This document shows positions 51,314 to 59,427 of a stretch of 64,000 nt of DNA, one piece after another. Each line of letters opens with the position of its first letter. Position 1 is the first letter of the stretch. The notes below the pieces were generated by a model. It saw only the letters and a program-made list of their open reading frames with translations, made no database searches and was not told the origin of the DNA. The translations under genes and the position numbers were made by a program. Source of the DNA: Bryocella elongata (GTDB lineage Bacteria; Acidobacteriota; Terriglobia; Terriglobales; Acidobacteriaceae); assembly GCF_900108185.1 (NCBI RefSeq), contig NZ_FNVA01000006.1:124001-188000 (forward strand), read 5' to 3'.

Positions 51314-52297
51314 CTACTCGTGTTCCGGCGTTTGAGGTACGCCCGCGGCCTGGGCATCATGTGCCGCCATTGCCGCCACCTTCTCGCGATGCTTGCGGAT
51401 GTAGTGCGCAGCGATGTCGGGATAGAACTCGCGGATGCTGGAAAAAGCCACGTCACGCATCGCGGAGTAGCCGAACTTCGTTGCTAGCACGCTGAAGCTG
51501 GTGGCTCCAGCAGGATAGTACTCGCGCGAGATGAGCTGCGTGAGCACCTTGCCGCCGAGGCCCGCGATGTTTGGGGTGTTGCGCCCCGAGTAGGTGCGCG
51601 CCACGCCCTGGCGGCTGATCACATACAGCGCGCGGATCGGTATCGAGTGGCCCGCACCCAGCGGGTAATAGCGCGTGTCTTCATGCAGCAGGCTCGGCAG
51701 GAACCACGCCGAAAGGTAGGTGCCGTCGGTCTTGTCGAGGAAGCCACGCCATGTGTACGCATAGAAGCCGTCCGCGCCCTTGCCCAGAGCGGGGTGCGAG
51801 TTCATGCCCTCCGCGGTGATGGAGGTCAGTCCCAGGAAGATGAAGGACGAATAGTCGAACGCCTGCCGCGTCGCGACCTTGAAGTTGTACGCCCATCCCG
51901 GAGGATGAACCACCGCGCCCGCCGAAACCGTGCGGAAGTTCGGCATGAAGCCCAGGATGCGATGCGGTTGCGAGCGCTCCAGCGGAATCGGCTTGCAGTT
52001 CTTGTCCACCTCTACTCCCGGATCGGCGACGCACTTCTCGTGCTCATCGCGATGGGCGCCCGGCGTGACCGGCTGCGCGGGCATCTGGTCCTGATCGTCA
52101 TCCGCGCTGCCGTCGGCGAACTCCGCGAAGGGGTTCACTGGGATCGGCGGGAGGTCATTGCTCGAGGAATACCCGAGAGCCGGATAGACGACCGTGGAGG
52201 GGGCGTCGGAGAGTGCCCCGAGTGTATCCGTCACGCTCGCGCGAACCATCGTCGCGGAGGCAAAAGGAACAAGAGCAAAACAGAGAATGCGAAACAT
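51314..52297 (-). CDS. Exported protein of unknown function, paralogue of the 3606-4637 product
   Basis: A 327-residue protein with an N-terminal signal segment (MFRILCFALVPFASATMVRA). A flexible acidic region follows (FADGSADDDQDQMPAQP), then a globular C-terminal part of about 210 residues beginning HRILGFMPNFRTVSAG. This part shares RILGxxPNF and LPSLLHEDTRYYPLG with the gene at 3606-4637, but lacks that protein's carboxypeptidase-regulatory domain. The two probably carry the same domain. The aromatic, alternating sequence would suit an outer-membrane-associated protein, which is inference. It is a single gene upstream of trxB's terminator. Confidence 0.75.
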   Translation of the reverse strand: MFRILCFALVPFASATMVRASVTDTLGALSDAPSTVVYPALGYSSSNDLPPIPVNPFAEFADGSADDDQDQMPAQPVTPGAHRDEHEKCVADPGVEVDKNCKPIPLERSQPHRILGFMPNFRTVSAGAVVHPPGWAYNFKVATRQAFDYSSFIFLGLTSITAEGMNSHPALGKGADGFYAYTWRGFLDKTDGTYLSAWFLPSLLHEDTRYYPLGAGHSIPIRALYVISRQGVARTYSGRNTPNIAGLGGKVLTQLISREYYPAGATSFSVLATKFGYSAMRDVAFSSIREFYPDIAAHYIRKHREKVAAMAAHDAQAAGVPQTPEHE

Positions 52298-52475
52298 GCG
52301 CAGCAGAAGGAGTCTTCCTGGGCCGGATCTTCGGGGCCTCTATGGGAATGGTAAAAATCTGTCGTTACTAGAGTTAGACGGCGCACGGATAGCCAAGTTG
52401 CGGAAGCATTTCGCTCTTGACCCGACGGAAGAAGGCCAAAAGGGACCGTTGATTGCCCGCACGAGCTAAAGCCAA

Positions 52476-52501
52476 AGGGCCCATGCGCTTGCATGGGCCC
52501 T
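52476..52501 (-). terminator. Hairpin terminator after trxB
   Basis: An 11-bp perfect stem (52476-52486 with 52491-52501) with a GCTT loop lies 36 bases after the trxB stop on the minus strand, followed by TTGGCTTTAG. Confidence 0.75.
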
Positions 52502-52536
52502 CCGTGAGATCCACCACTGCAAAACCAGGTCGCGGT

Positions 52537-53493
52537 CTACCTGCCAACCTCTTCGAGATACTTCTCCACCTCAAGCGCCGCCATGCAGCCCGTCCCGGCG
52601 GCGGTAATGGCCTGCCGATAGCGCCGATCCTGTACATCGCCGCAGGCATAAACGCCGTGCAGTTGCACACCCTGTCGCGTCACAAACACGTTGTGCTCGG
52701 TCTTCACATAACCGTCGGAATCGAGGTCGATCTGCCCCTCGAACATCGTCGCGTTGGGATCATGCCCGATGCCGAGGAACATGAAGCTCACCGGTAGCTC
52801 CGAGCGCTCGCCCGTCTTGCGGTTCAGCAGCTTCAGGCCCCTCACTTCCTTCTCTTCAACCCCCACCACCTCTTCCACGACGGTGTTGTGGAGGAACTCG
52901 ATCTGCGGGTGCGCGATGGCGCGCTCCAGCATGATGCGCGAAGCGCGGAAGTTCTCGCTGCGGTTGATCAGCGTGACCTTCGTGGCGAAGCGCGTCAGGA
53001 ACAGGGCCTCTTCCATCGCCGAGTCACCGCCGCCGATTACGGCAATCTCCTTGCCCGAGGCAAAGAACCCGTCGCAGGTCGCGCAGGAGCTTACGCCGAA
53101 GCCCACCAGCGCCTTTTCCGACGGAAGTCCCAGCCACCGCGCCGAAGCGCCCGACGCGATGATCAGCGTTCGCGCCAGGATGATGTCCTTGCCGATACGC
53201 AGCTCAAACGGTGAGCGCGTCAGGTCGGCGGAGGTGAGGTGAGCCATGCGCAGCTCTGCGCCGAAGCGCGTCGCCTGCTTCTTCATGTTCTCGATCAGCT
53301 CAGGCCCCTGCACGCCATCCGGCCAGCCGGGAAAATTCTCGACCAGCGTGGTGATGGAAAGCTGGCCACCAGGCTCATGGCCTTCGAGGACGAGGGGCTT
53401 CAGGTTGGCACGGGCGGCGTAGATGGCAGCCGTGAGTCCGGAGCAGCCGGAGCCGAGGATCACTGTGTCGCGTACTTCGTACGTTTCAGACAT
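52537..53493 (-). CDS. trxB: Thioredoxin-disulfide reductase
   Basis: A 318-residue flavoprotein that passes electrons from NADPH to thioredoxin. The FAD loop is GSGCSGLTAAIYAARANL, the redox-active pair is C137-A-T-C140 (SSCATCDGFF), the NADPH loop is VIGGGDSAMEEALFLTRFA, and the C-terminal FAD motif is VYACGDVQDRRYRQAITAAG. All are intact and the length is standard. It starts at ATG 53493. It is oriented the same way as the VWFA gene upstream, with a 69-base gap. Confidence 0.95.
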   Translation of the reverse strand: MSETYEVRDTVILGSGCSGLTAAIYAARANLKPLVLEGHEPGGQLSITTLVENFPGWPDGVQGPELIENMKKQATRFGAELRMAHLTSADLTRSPFELRIGKDIILARTLIIASGASARWLGLPSEKALVGFGVSSCATCDGFFASGKEIAVIGGGDSAMEEALFLTRFATKVTLINRSENFRASRIMLERAIAHPQIEFLHNTVVEEVVGVEEKEVRGLKLLNRKTGERSELPVSFMFLGIGHDPNATMFEGQIDLDSDGYVKTEHNVFVTRQGVQLHGVYACGDVQDRRYRQAITAAGTGCMAALEVEKYLEEVGR

Positions 53494-53562
53494 AACGTAT
53501 TCGATTGTAGCCGGGTAGCAAACGATGCGGAGGCGTCCTCGCAGTCCTTCCCCCGAAGTCCT

Positions 53563-55290
53563 CTACTTGGGCGGCCGGGCCGAATTTGGCTCGAGACCGG
53601 TGGCAGAGACGTCCAGCGATCCCAGGTGCCCGTTTTCGAGGTCGTGGATGATCAGGCGCAGTGAGGTACCCTCCGCGGGCAGGCTGATCTCCTGCTGGTA
53701 CCGCGCCCCGCGCTGCACCGCCGTGACCCACTGCTCGGGCGTCCACGTCATGTGCAGGGACTTGACGTCAGAGCGGATCACACGTCCCCGCGGGTCATAC
53801 ACCAGCGAGACAAACTCCAGGTGCGACTGGCGGCGGCCATCGGGCAACGTCTCCACATCGAGGCTGCGCACGTCCGCGGAATACTCAATGCCATACCGCC
53901 GGTTGTGGGTGGGGTCGAGCTGCCGCCGCGTGGAATCGGCCACGGGCACCACACCGGCCAGAGAGGGCAGAACCCGCGCGAAGAACTGGATCTGCGTCGC
54001 CGGTGGCGCCAGATACGCTGCCGCAGCCCTCACCGGAGACGGCCCTTCATCATCCGATGCCGCGATCGCCGTGCTGACCGCCGGCTCGGCATAGTACCCG
54101 CGTCGATAGGAAAGCTGCAGGCCTGTCGGCGCGTCGACCGCCACACGAATCTTGCGGTACTCGCCGTGCGCGTTCTTGTCCGATGGCACATACGCCAGGG
54201 TGTAGTAGTCCGATCCCGACGACACCACCTGCGCGACGGCCTGCGCCACGCCGTTCGTGTTCATGAACGCCTTGCCTCCGCTGTCGTCGGCCATCTCGTA
54301 CATCGCGGATTGCGACTCCATCCGCTCCGAAGAGCTCGCGCCGGAGACATCGAGGCCGTGGGCATCCACCGGATAGATCGCGATACGCTCCCGCGCCAGC
54401 AGGTCCATGGTTTCGCGATACTCCCGTTTCCATGTCGGCTCGCCGGTGTAGTTCGTCGGGGTCCGTGGAGGAATCAGGCTCAGCGGAAAACCTCCAGAAA
54501 ACCAGATGAGATTCTTGCGTCCGGGAACTCCCGCCAGAAATAACGCGATCTGGTGGAAGGCTCGCAGAGTGATCGTGGCGCGCTGGGCTTCGTTCACGTT
54601 GTAGTCGATGTCCACGAAGTCGCTCAGCGCCTGCTCCAGAAACCCTTCCTGCCCAGGCCCCACGGGTGGCTGGTCGGCCATCAGCTGGCTATGAATCTGC
54701 GCGACCGCCGCCGAGGGCGCTTCGACGTCCAGGTCGCCAGGCCCCGCACCCTGCGGATGCACCCCTGCCATCGCCGCGCGCAGACGGCCAATGTCCGTTG
54801 TGAAGTTCTGCAGCAGCACCAGCTGCGAGTTCAGGCCAAAGATAGCGATGCGAGTGTTCGGCGGTGCGGTGCGCAGGTAGTTCATCACCTGCCGCCGCAC
54901 CCAGCCCTGGCTCGAAGCGGGTGTATTCAGCGCATCGAACAGCAGGATCGTCGGTGTGGTCTGCGGTGGGGGAACGAGGTTGGTGAAGACTCCCGGCTGC
55001 AGCGGCGGCAACCCGGCCCCGGCCCTCGCTGCGGCCGCAGCGTCGGAGGCAGCGGAGTGTTCCTCCATGCCCGCAAGGATCTGCGGACGGCCCCCCTCCG
55101 CCAGGTGGAAAGCCGACTCCGGCAGATGCCGGACGGGATTTCCGTGAGCATCGGTCACCGTCACATCGACCACCACCAGCCGCGCCGCGGCATGGAGCGT
55201 CACCACCGGAGGCGCGGGCTGGTTGCCGGATTGGGCCGCCAACGACAGCGTCCACAGAAAGATGGCAGGAATGCTGAGCACGCTTCTCAT
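53563..55290 (-). CDS. Secreted VWFA-related protein (TIGR03436 type)
   Basis: A 575-residue exported protein of a family abundant in Acidobacteria. A signal peptide (MRSVLSIPAIFLWTLSLAAQ) is followed by a beta region with LVVVDVTVTDAHGNPVRHLP. The VWA-like domain has ILLFDALNTPASSQGWVRRQ, with DALNT where a MIDAS metal site would begin, and later IWFSGGFPLSLIP. The C-terminal third (YYTLAYVPSDKNAHGEYRKI then LSYRRGYYAE and beyond) is typical of the family. It may mediate surface protein contacts; the true role is unknown. I start at ATG 55290 because the signal begins there; the frame stays open to 55407 without added features. Confidence 0.85.
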   Translation of the reverse strand: MRSVLSIPAIFLWTLSLAAQSGNQPAPPVVTLHAAARLVVVDVTVTDAHGNPVRHLPESAFHLAEGGRPQILAGMEEHSAASDAAAAARAGAGLPPLQPGVFTNLVPPPQTTPTILLFDALNTPASSQGWVRRQVMNYLRTAPPNTRIAIFGLNSQLVLLQNFTTDIGRLRAAMAGVHPQGAGPGDLDVEAPSAAVAQIHSQLMADQPPVGPGQEGFLEQALSDFVDIDYNVNEAQRATITLRAFHQIALFLAGVPGRKNLIWFSGGFPLSLIPPRTPTNYTGEPTWKREYRETMDLLARERIAIYPVDAHGLDVSGASSSERMESQSAMYEMADDSGGKAFMNTNGVAQAVAQVVSSGSDYYTLAYVPSDKNAHGEYRKIRVAVDAPTGLQLSYRRGYYAEPAVSTAIAASDDEGPSPVRAAAAYLAPPATQIQFFARVLPSLAGVVPVADSTRRQLDPTHNRRYGIEYSADVRSLDVETLPDGRRQSHLEFVSLVYDPRGRVIRSDVKSLHMTWTPEQWVTAVQRGARYQQEISLPAEGTSLRLIIHDLENGHLGSLDVSATGLEPNSARPPK

Positions 55291-55410
55291 GCAGGCCTTT
55301 GCGGTCGGAGAGGTAGGAGCCGGTGCTTGGATTGTATGCCGGGTCGCAGCCTTCCGTGCACCGTGCGGCCGGTCTCCGGCATCTTGAACGCAGGAGCGTA
55401 GCATCAAGTC

Positions 55411-55611
55411 ATGGCAAATCTAGTGCTTGTATATGGAATGCGTCTGTTGCCCGCCGACGAGCTTGAAGCCGTCGAGGCCGCACAGCTGAAGCTGAAGAAC
55501 GGAAACGAAGCCCAGGTCACGATGCACATCCTCGAAGGCAGCCGCGAGAGCATCGAGTCGCAGCTCCGCACCTCCGTCGAAGCCTTCTTCGACTTCTACC
55601 CCGAGATCTAG
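55411..55611 (+). CDS. Small conserved-looking protein, unknown function
   Basis: A 66-residue soluble protein (MANLVLVYGMRLLPADELEA ...), predicted alpha/beta with acidic character and a C-terminal helix ending FFDFYPEI. It has no signal peptide and no recognised motif. It diverges from the VWFA gene and lies 112 bases before a secreted-protein gene on the same strand. The regular secondary-structure pattern and the coding-like composition argue for a real gene. Confidence 0.6.
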   Translation: MANLVLVYGMRLLPADELEAVEAAQLKLKNGNEAQVTMHILEGSRESIESQLRTSVEAFFDFYPEI

Positions 55612-55675
55612 CAAACCTTCCCCATTTGGCGTGATCCTCGTCACCCGTCATGCCTCAGCTTGAGAATCCCACTGT

Positions 55676-55720
55676 AGCTCTGCTCTTCCACGACGAAAGA
55701 ACGCGTGGGAGAGCAGAGCT
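55676..55720 (+). promoter_or_regulatory. Long hairpin covering the ribosome-binding region of the 55724 gene
   Basis: A 17-bp stem (55676-55692 with 55704-55720, one G-T pair) ends 3 bases before the ATG at 55724. The only purine-rich ribosome-binding candidate, GGGAGAG, lies within its 3' arm. No T-run follows, so it is less likely to be a terminator. It could hold back translation of the downstream gene. Confidence 0.55.
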
Positions 55721-55723
55721 GCA

Positions 55724-56479
55724 ATGTCCCTCAGGATTCATTCCTCCACGATCCACTCGCTACTCGTTGTGCTGTTGTTGGCCAGCGCGTTCATGCGCCG
55801 CGCTGAAGCGCAAGGAACCGCCGTCCCCCAGCCTGACGCCACACTCGGCGCCGCTCTGCGCAGCCTCGCCTCCCGCGCCGGTGTCGTCTTCGTCGGTCAG
55901 GTCACACAAGTCGAGCGTACCGGCGAGGTTGTCCTCGTCCACTTCCGCGTCGACCAGCAGATTCTCGGCGACGCCCCCAGTTCCTTTGTCCTTCGCGAGT
56001 GGGCCGGACTCTGGCCGAATGGTGAGCAGCGCTACTACCCCGGCCTGCGTGCGATGTTCTTCCTCCACGCAGCCTCTGGCTCGGGCTTCAGTTCTCCCGT
56101 AGACGGTGCTGATGGCGTAGTGCCGGCCATCCCCCAGGGCGCGGAGGCGATACCTCTTCTCGATACGAGACGCCTCGACGCCCGGTTGCAGCGCTCTGTC
56201 GGCAATCCTCTGCCGGATGCCAGCGTCAGCGCCGTTCTGCTCACCGAAGCGGCTTCCCTCGTTCAGGGCTGGCAGGCGCCCGTCTGGACCGAACCTGTGC
56301 GCCGTCCCTTGCCGGTCGAGGCCATCCCCTCGATCGTCTCCACCGATCCCGGTACCGGCGCTCCCATCAGAGTGCACCGCCTCCAGCCATCGGTTCCAAA
56401 GCCGCAGCCGCCCCAGCCCGATCCTGTCGCGACGTCTCCCTCCAGCCGCATTGCGCCCATCGCCTATGCTCCGCGCTAG
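55724..56479 (+). CDS. Exported protein of unknown function, coupled to the matrixin-like gene
   Basis: A 251-residue protein with a signal peptide (MSLRIHSSTIHSLLVVLLLA to AEAQ). Residues about 40-150 form a beta-rich domain (AGVVFVGQVTQVERTGEVVL VHFRV then YYPGLRAMFFLHAA), reminiscent of an OB-like fold but not assignable by eye. The C-terminal 60 residues are proline-rich (SVPKPQPPQPDPVATSP). It overlaps the next gene by 14 bases, so the two should be produced together. A hairpin covers its ribosome-binding region. Confidence 0.75.
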   Translation: MSLRIHSSTIHSLLVVLLLASAFMRRAEAQGTAVPQPDATLGAALRSLASRAGVVFVGQVTQVERTGEVVLVHFRVDQQILGDAPSSFVLREWAGLWPNGEQRYYPGLRAMFFLHAASGSGFSSPVDGADGVVPAIPQGAEAIPLLDTRRLDARLQRSVGNPLPDASVSAVLLTEAASLVQGWQAPVWTEPVRRPLPVEAIPSIVSTDPGTGAPIRVHRLQPSVPKPQPPQPDPVATSPSSRIAPIAYAPR

Positions 56480-59366
56480 CTCTCTGCCAGCCGCCGCGCT
56501 CCTGCTTGCGGGCGTACTACTTGCGCCACAGGCCCATGCCGGAGGCCCACGCTTCATCACGGGCACCAACCTCAGCGGCATCGGCCCTGGCGTCCCGATG
56601 CCCTTCTACACCCCGCAGCTGAACTACTACACGGACTCCGGCAACCTCGCCTCCAACGTGACCCACGCTCAGGCCGACGCGCTCGTCGCCGCCGCTGCTG
56701 CCGTCTGGAACGTGCCCTACACCAGCCTCACGCTCGCGCAGGGCGGCGAGCTGGCCGAGCACATCTCCAGCAGCAATGCCTACTTCAACGGCACGCAGAT
56801 GATCTTTCCTGCCGACGCCAGCGCCTCGAACTACCTCAACATCCCCATCGCCATCGTCTACGACACCGACGGGAGCGTCACCGACCAGCTGCTGGGCGCA
56901 GGCGCCAGCAGCCCTGCCGGTTGCCGCCAAAACGGCGTCACCAGCACCGACGACAGCTTCAGCCAGACGGGCCAGATCCTGCACGCGGTCATCATCCTCA
57001 ACGGCCGCTGCGTGGGCTCCGCACCGCAGCAGATCACCCAGATGCAATACCAGGTCATGCGGGCCTTCGGACGCGTCCTCGGCCTCGCGTGGGCCCAGCT
57101 TGACGACAACGTCTTCACTGGCAGTCCCGCTCCGACCGCCTCGGACATGGCCTACTGGCCCGTCATGCACCCCATCGACGTCCTGTGCAGCTCCTACACC
57201 TACCAGTGCATGCAGAACCCGTTCGCGCTCCGCATGGATGACATCTCCGCCCTCTCCGAGCTCTACCCCCAGGCCACGACCAACAGCGCGACCGGCAAGA
57301 TCGCCACCCTCGACGGCAGTGACATCATGGGCGGCCTCGTCTCCTTTCCCACCGGGACCGGCATGGAGATGGTCAACATCACGGTGAAGCGCTGGCTCGC
57401 GGGTGCCGCCGTGGAGGAGACGTCGCAAGCGGTCTCCGGTGTCTCCGGCTACCTCTTCCAGGCAACCGGCGGCAATCGGGTCTCCGGCGGAGAATCCAGC
57501 GCAGCAAACTCGGGCCGAGGTGACACCTATGCCGAGGGCTACTACCAGCTCGGTCGTGTGGTTACGAACCTGGGCACAGACCTCTTCCTCGTCGCCGAGC
57601 CGGTCAATCCGCTCTACACCGGCGCCTACGCGCTGGGAAACTTCCAGCGGCCTGTCCCCACGATGTCCGGCCCGCCTGGGCTCGCCTATGGCTGGTCGGT
57701 GTGGCCTGGATATGGGTTCACGCTGAACATCGCGCAGGCCAGCACGGCAACCACCTGCAACCCTGGAGCGGACGGCACGGAGATTGCCCCAGCCGCGTCC
57801 GACCCAACCGGCCTCTGGCTCCGCCAGCTCTGTGGCATCGGCCATCAGTCGTGGTTTGGCGTCACGATCCAGCCCGGTCGCACGTGGACCCTCGAGACGA
57901 AGGCCCTCGATGAATCCGGCCTCGCCACCCTCTACAAGGCGCAGCCTGTCCTGGGGGTCTGGAATAGCTCCGATCCCGTCAACGGCAGCCTTCCCACGGT
58001 TGCTTCCGCAACCTTCGCCATGAATGCCATGGCTCCCGGCGTGACCCAGCTCCACATGCCATCCTCCACCTCCGCAGCCAGCTACCGCGTCGTGGTCGAA
58101 GATCAGTTCGGCGGGGGGCGTCCGGACTTCGGCTATCAGGCTCGAGTGCTCTACGCCGCCTCCATCACCCCTGCGGTCGTGGGCATCGGCGGAGGTCTCA
58201 TCACCATCACAGGCACAGGCTTTCTCACCGGCAATCGGGTGCTCGTGAACGGTGTCGCTGCCACCGTCACTGCTACGACGGCGACACAGATCCAGGCCAT
58301 CGCTCCCAGCCTCAGCTCCATCGGTGCCGCACAAGGTTCGCCCGTGAGCGTCGAAGTCTACGACGCCGGTACCGGCGGATCCACCACCATCTCCGCAGCC
58401 CTCAGCTACAGCAACGCTCCAGACCTCATCCAGACCGTAAGTGCACCGTCCGCGCTCTATACCGCCATCGCTTCCACCACGCCCTTCACCGTGCAGACGC
58501 TCACCGCCGGTGGCTCGGCTCCGGCGGTGGGCGCCACCGTCACCGTCTCCGTCACGCAGGGAAGCGCTCTGCTTGGCTGCGGCAGCGCAACCTGCTCCTA
58601 CACCACGGACGCCAGCGGCCACGCTTCCACCGTCATCACGGGGCAGATCCCCGGCAACGTCACCATCACCGCCACGGAGCTCAGCGGCGGCAACAGCGTC
58701 ACGCTGAGCCTGCTCGACACGACACCTACGCTCGCCCTCACCATCGCGCAACCTTCGGCGTACCTCGCTGCCGGAGCTTCGGCGAGCTGGACCATCGCGA
58801 CCGCCGCAACCCTCAACGGTGGCCCGGGCATCTCTGCGCCGATGACCTGGTCGGCTTCCTCCGGTGCACGGCTCTCCGCAGGCAGCGCCCTGGCTGACAC
58901 TCTCGGAGACGCCTCAGCCGTGTTCTCCCTCACCTCGGCGGCGACCGGCACCTACAGCCTGCAGGCCTGCGCCTGGAACCTCGTCTGCTCAAGCTGGTCC
59001 GTCACTGCCATCGACAGCTCGCTCTGGGTCCCCGCCGTGACCTCCGGCGCCGGGCAAAGCGTGCCTCAGACCGCGACCCTCGCTCCCGTCATCGTCACCA
59101 TCACCGACGGCTCGGGCCACGCCCTGCCCGGAGCTACGGTGACCATCAATCAACAGGTCAACGCATGGGAAGGCCCATGCCCCGCAACCGGCGTATGTCC
59201 CGCCGCACCGTTGCTCGGCAAGTCCGGCACAACCGCCATCGCTGACGCCAGTGGCAACGTGCAGATCACGCCGCTCGAAGTGACAGGCCAGCCCGAGGTC
59301 GTGCACATCGCCGTCATCACCGGCGCCCAGGGCTTCCTCTCGCTCTCGCTGGTCAAGACCCCTTAA
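56466..59366 (+). CDS. Large exported matrixin-like protein with lost catalytic site, IPT/TIG and Ig-like domains
   Basis: A 966-residue exported protein. A signal peptide (MLRASSLPAAALLLAGVLLA to AHA) leads into a region of about 30-270 that follows the matrixin/metzincin layout. Where the zinc helix HExxHxxGxxH should be, it reads M-R-A-F-G-R-V-L-G-L-A-W (198-209): the Gly and Leu framework is kept but all three His and the Glu are replaced. A Met-turn-like PVMHP (Met234) and LRMDDISALSELYP, the usual matrixin end, follow. IPT/TIG is at about 567-640 and Ig-like (Big_1 type) repeats at about 660-750 and 870-960. It is probably a binding protein rather than a protease. Confidence 0.8.
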   Translation: MLRASSLPAAALLLAGVLLAPQAHAGGPRFITGTNLSGIGPGVPMPFYTPQLNYYTDSGNLASNVTHAQADALVAAAAAVWNVPYTSLTLAQGGELAEHISSSNAYFNGTQMIFPADASASNYLNIPIAIVYDTDGSVTDQLLGAGASSPAGCRQNGVTSTDDSFSQTGQILHAVIILNGRCVGSAPQQITQMQYQVMRAFGRVLGLAWAQLDDNVFTGSPAPTASDMAYWPVMHPIDVLCSSYTYQCMQNPFALRMDDISALSELYPQATTNSATGKIATLDGSDIMGGLVSFPTGTGMEMVNITVKRWLAGAAVEETSQAVSGVSGYLFQATGGNRVSGGESSAANSGRGDTYAEGYYQLGRVVTNLGTDLFLVAEPVNPLYTGAYALGNFQRPVPTMSGPPGLAYGWSVWPGYGFTLNIAQASTATTCNPGADGTEIAPAASDPTGLWLRQLCGIGHQSWFGVTIQPGRTWTLETKALDESGLATLYKAQPVLGVWNSSDPVNGSLPTVASATFAMNAMAPGVTQLHMPSSTSAASYRVVVEDQFGGGRPDFGYQARVLYAASITPAVVGIGGGLITITGTGFLTGNRVLVNGVAATVTATTATQIQAIAPSLSSIGAAQGSPVSVEVYDAGTGGSTTISAALSYSNAPDLIQTVSAPSALYTAIASTTPFTVQTLTAGGSAPAVGATVTVSVTQGSALLGCGSATCSYTTDASGHASTVITGQIPGNVTITATELSGGNSVTLSLLDTTPTLALTIAQPSAYLAAGASASWTIATAATLNGGPGISAPMTWSASSGARLSAGSALADTLGDASAVFSLTSAATGTYSLQACAWNLVCSSWSVTAIDSSLWVPAVTSGAGQSVPQTATLAPVIVTITDGSGHALPGATVTINQQVNAWEGPCPATGVCPAAPLLGKSGTTAIADASGNVQITPLEVTGQPEVVHIAVITGAQGFLSLSLVKTP

Positions 59367-59371
59367 GCCGA

Positions 59372-59403
59372 ACGGCGCAGCGGAAGACTATCCGCTGCGC
59401 CGT
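59372..59403. terminator. Hairpin terminator between convergent genes
   Basis: A perfect 13-bp stem (59372-59384 with 59391-59403) with a 6-base loop and TCGTTCTTG following lies 6 bases after the matrixin-like gene and 25 bases from the end of the sugar symporter gene. Confidence 0.8.
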
Positions 59404-59427
59404 CGTTCTTGCTGTCTTGCAAAGCCG

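Noticed and set aside
56517-58751. 744-codon minus-strand frame opposite the matrixin-like gene
   Set aside because: Gly/Asp/Arg-rich shadow with no recognisable domain; the plus-strand gene has a signal peptide and domains.
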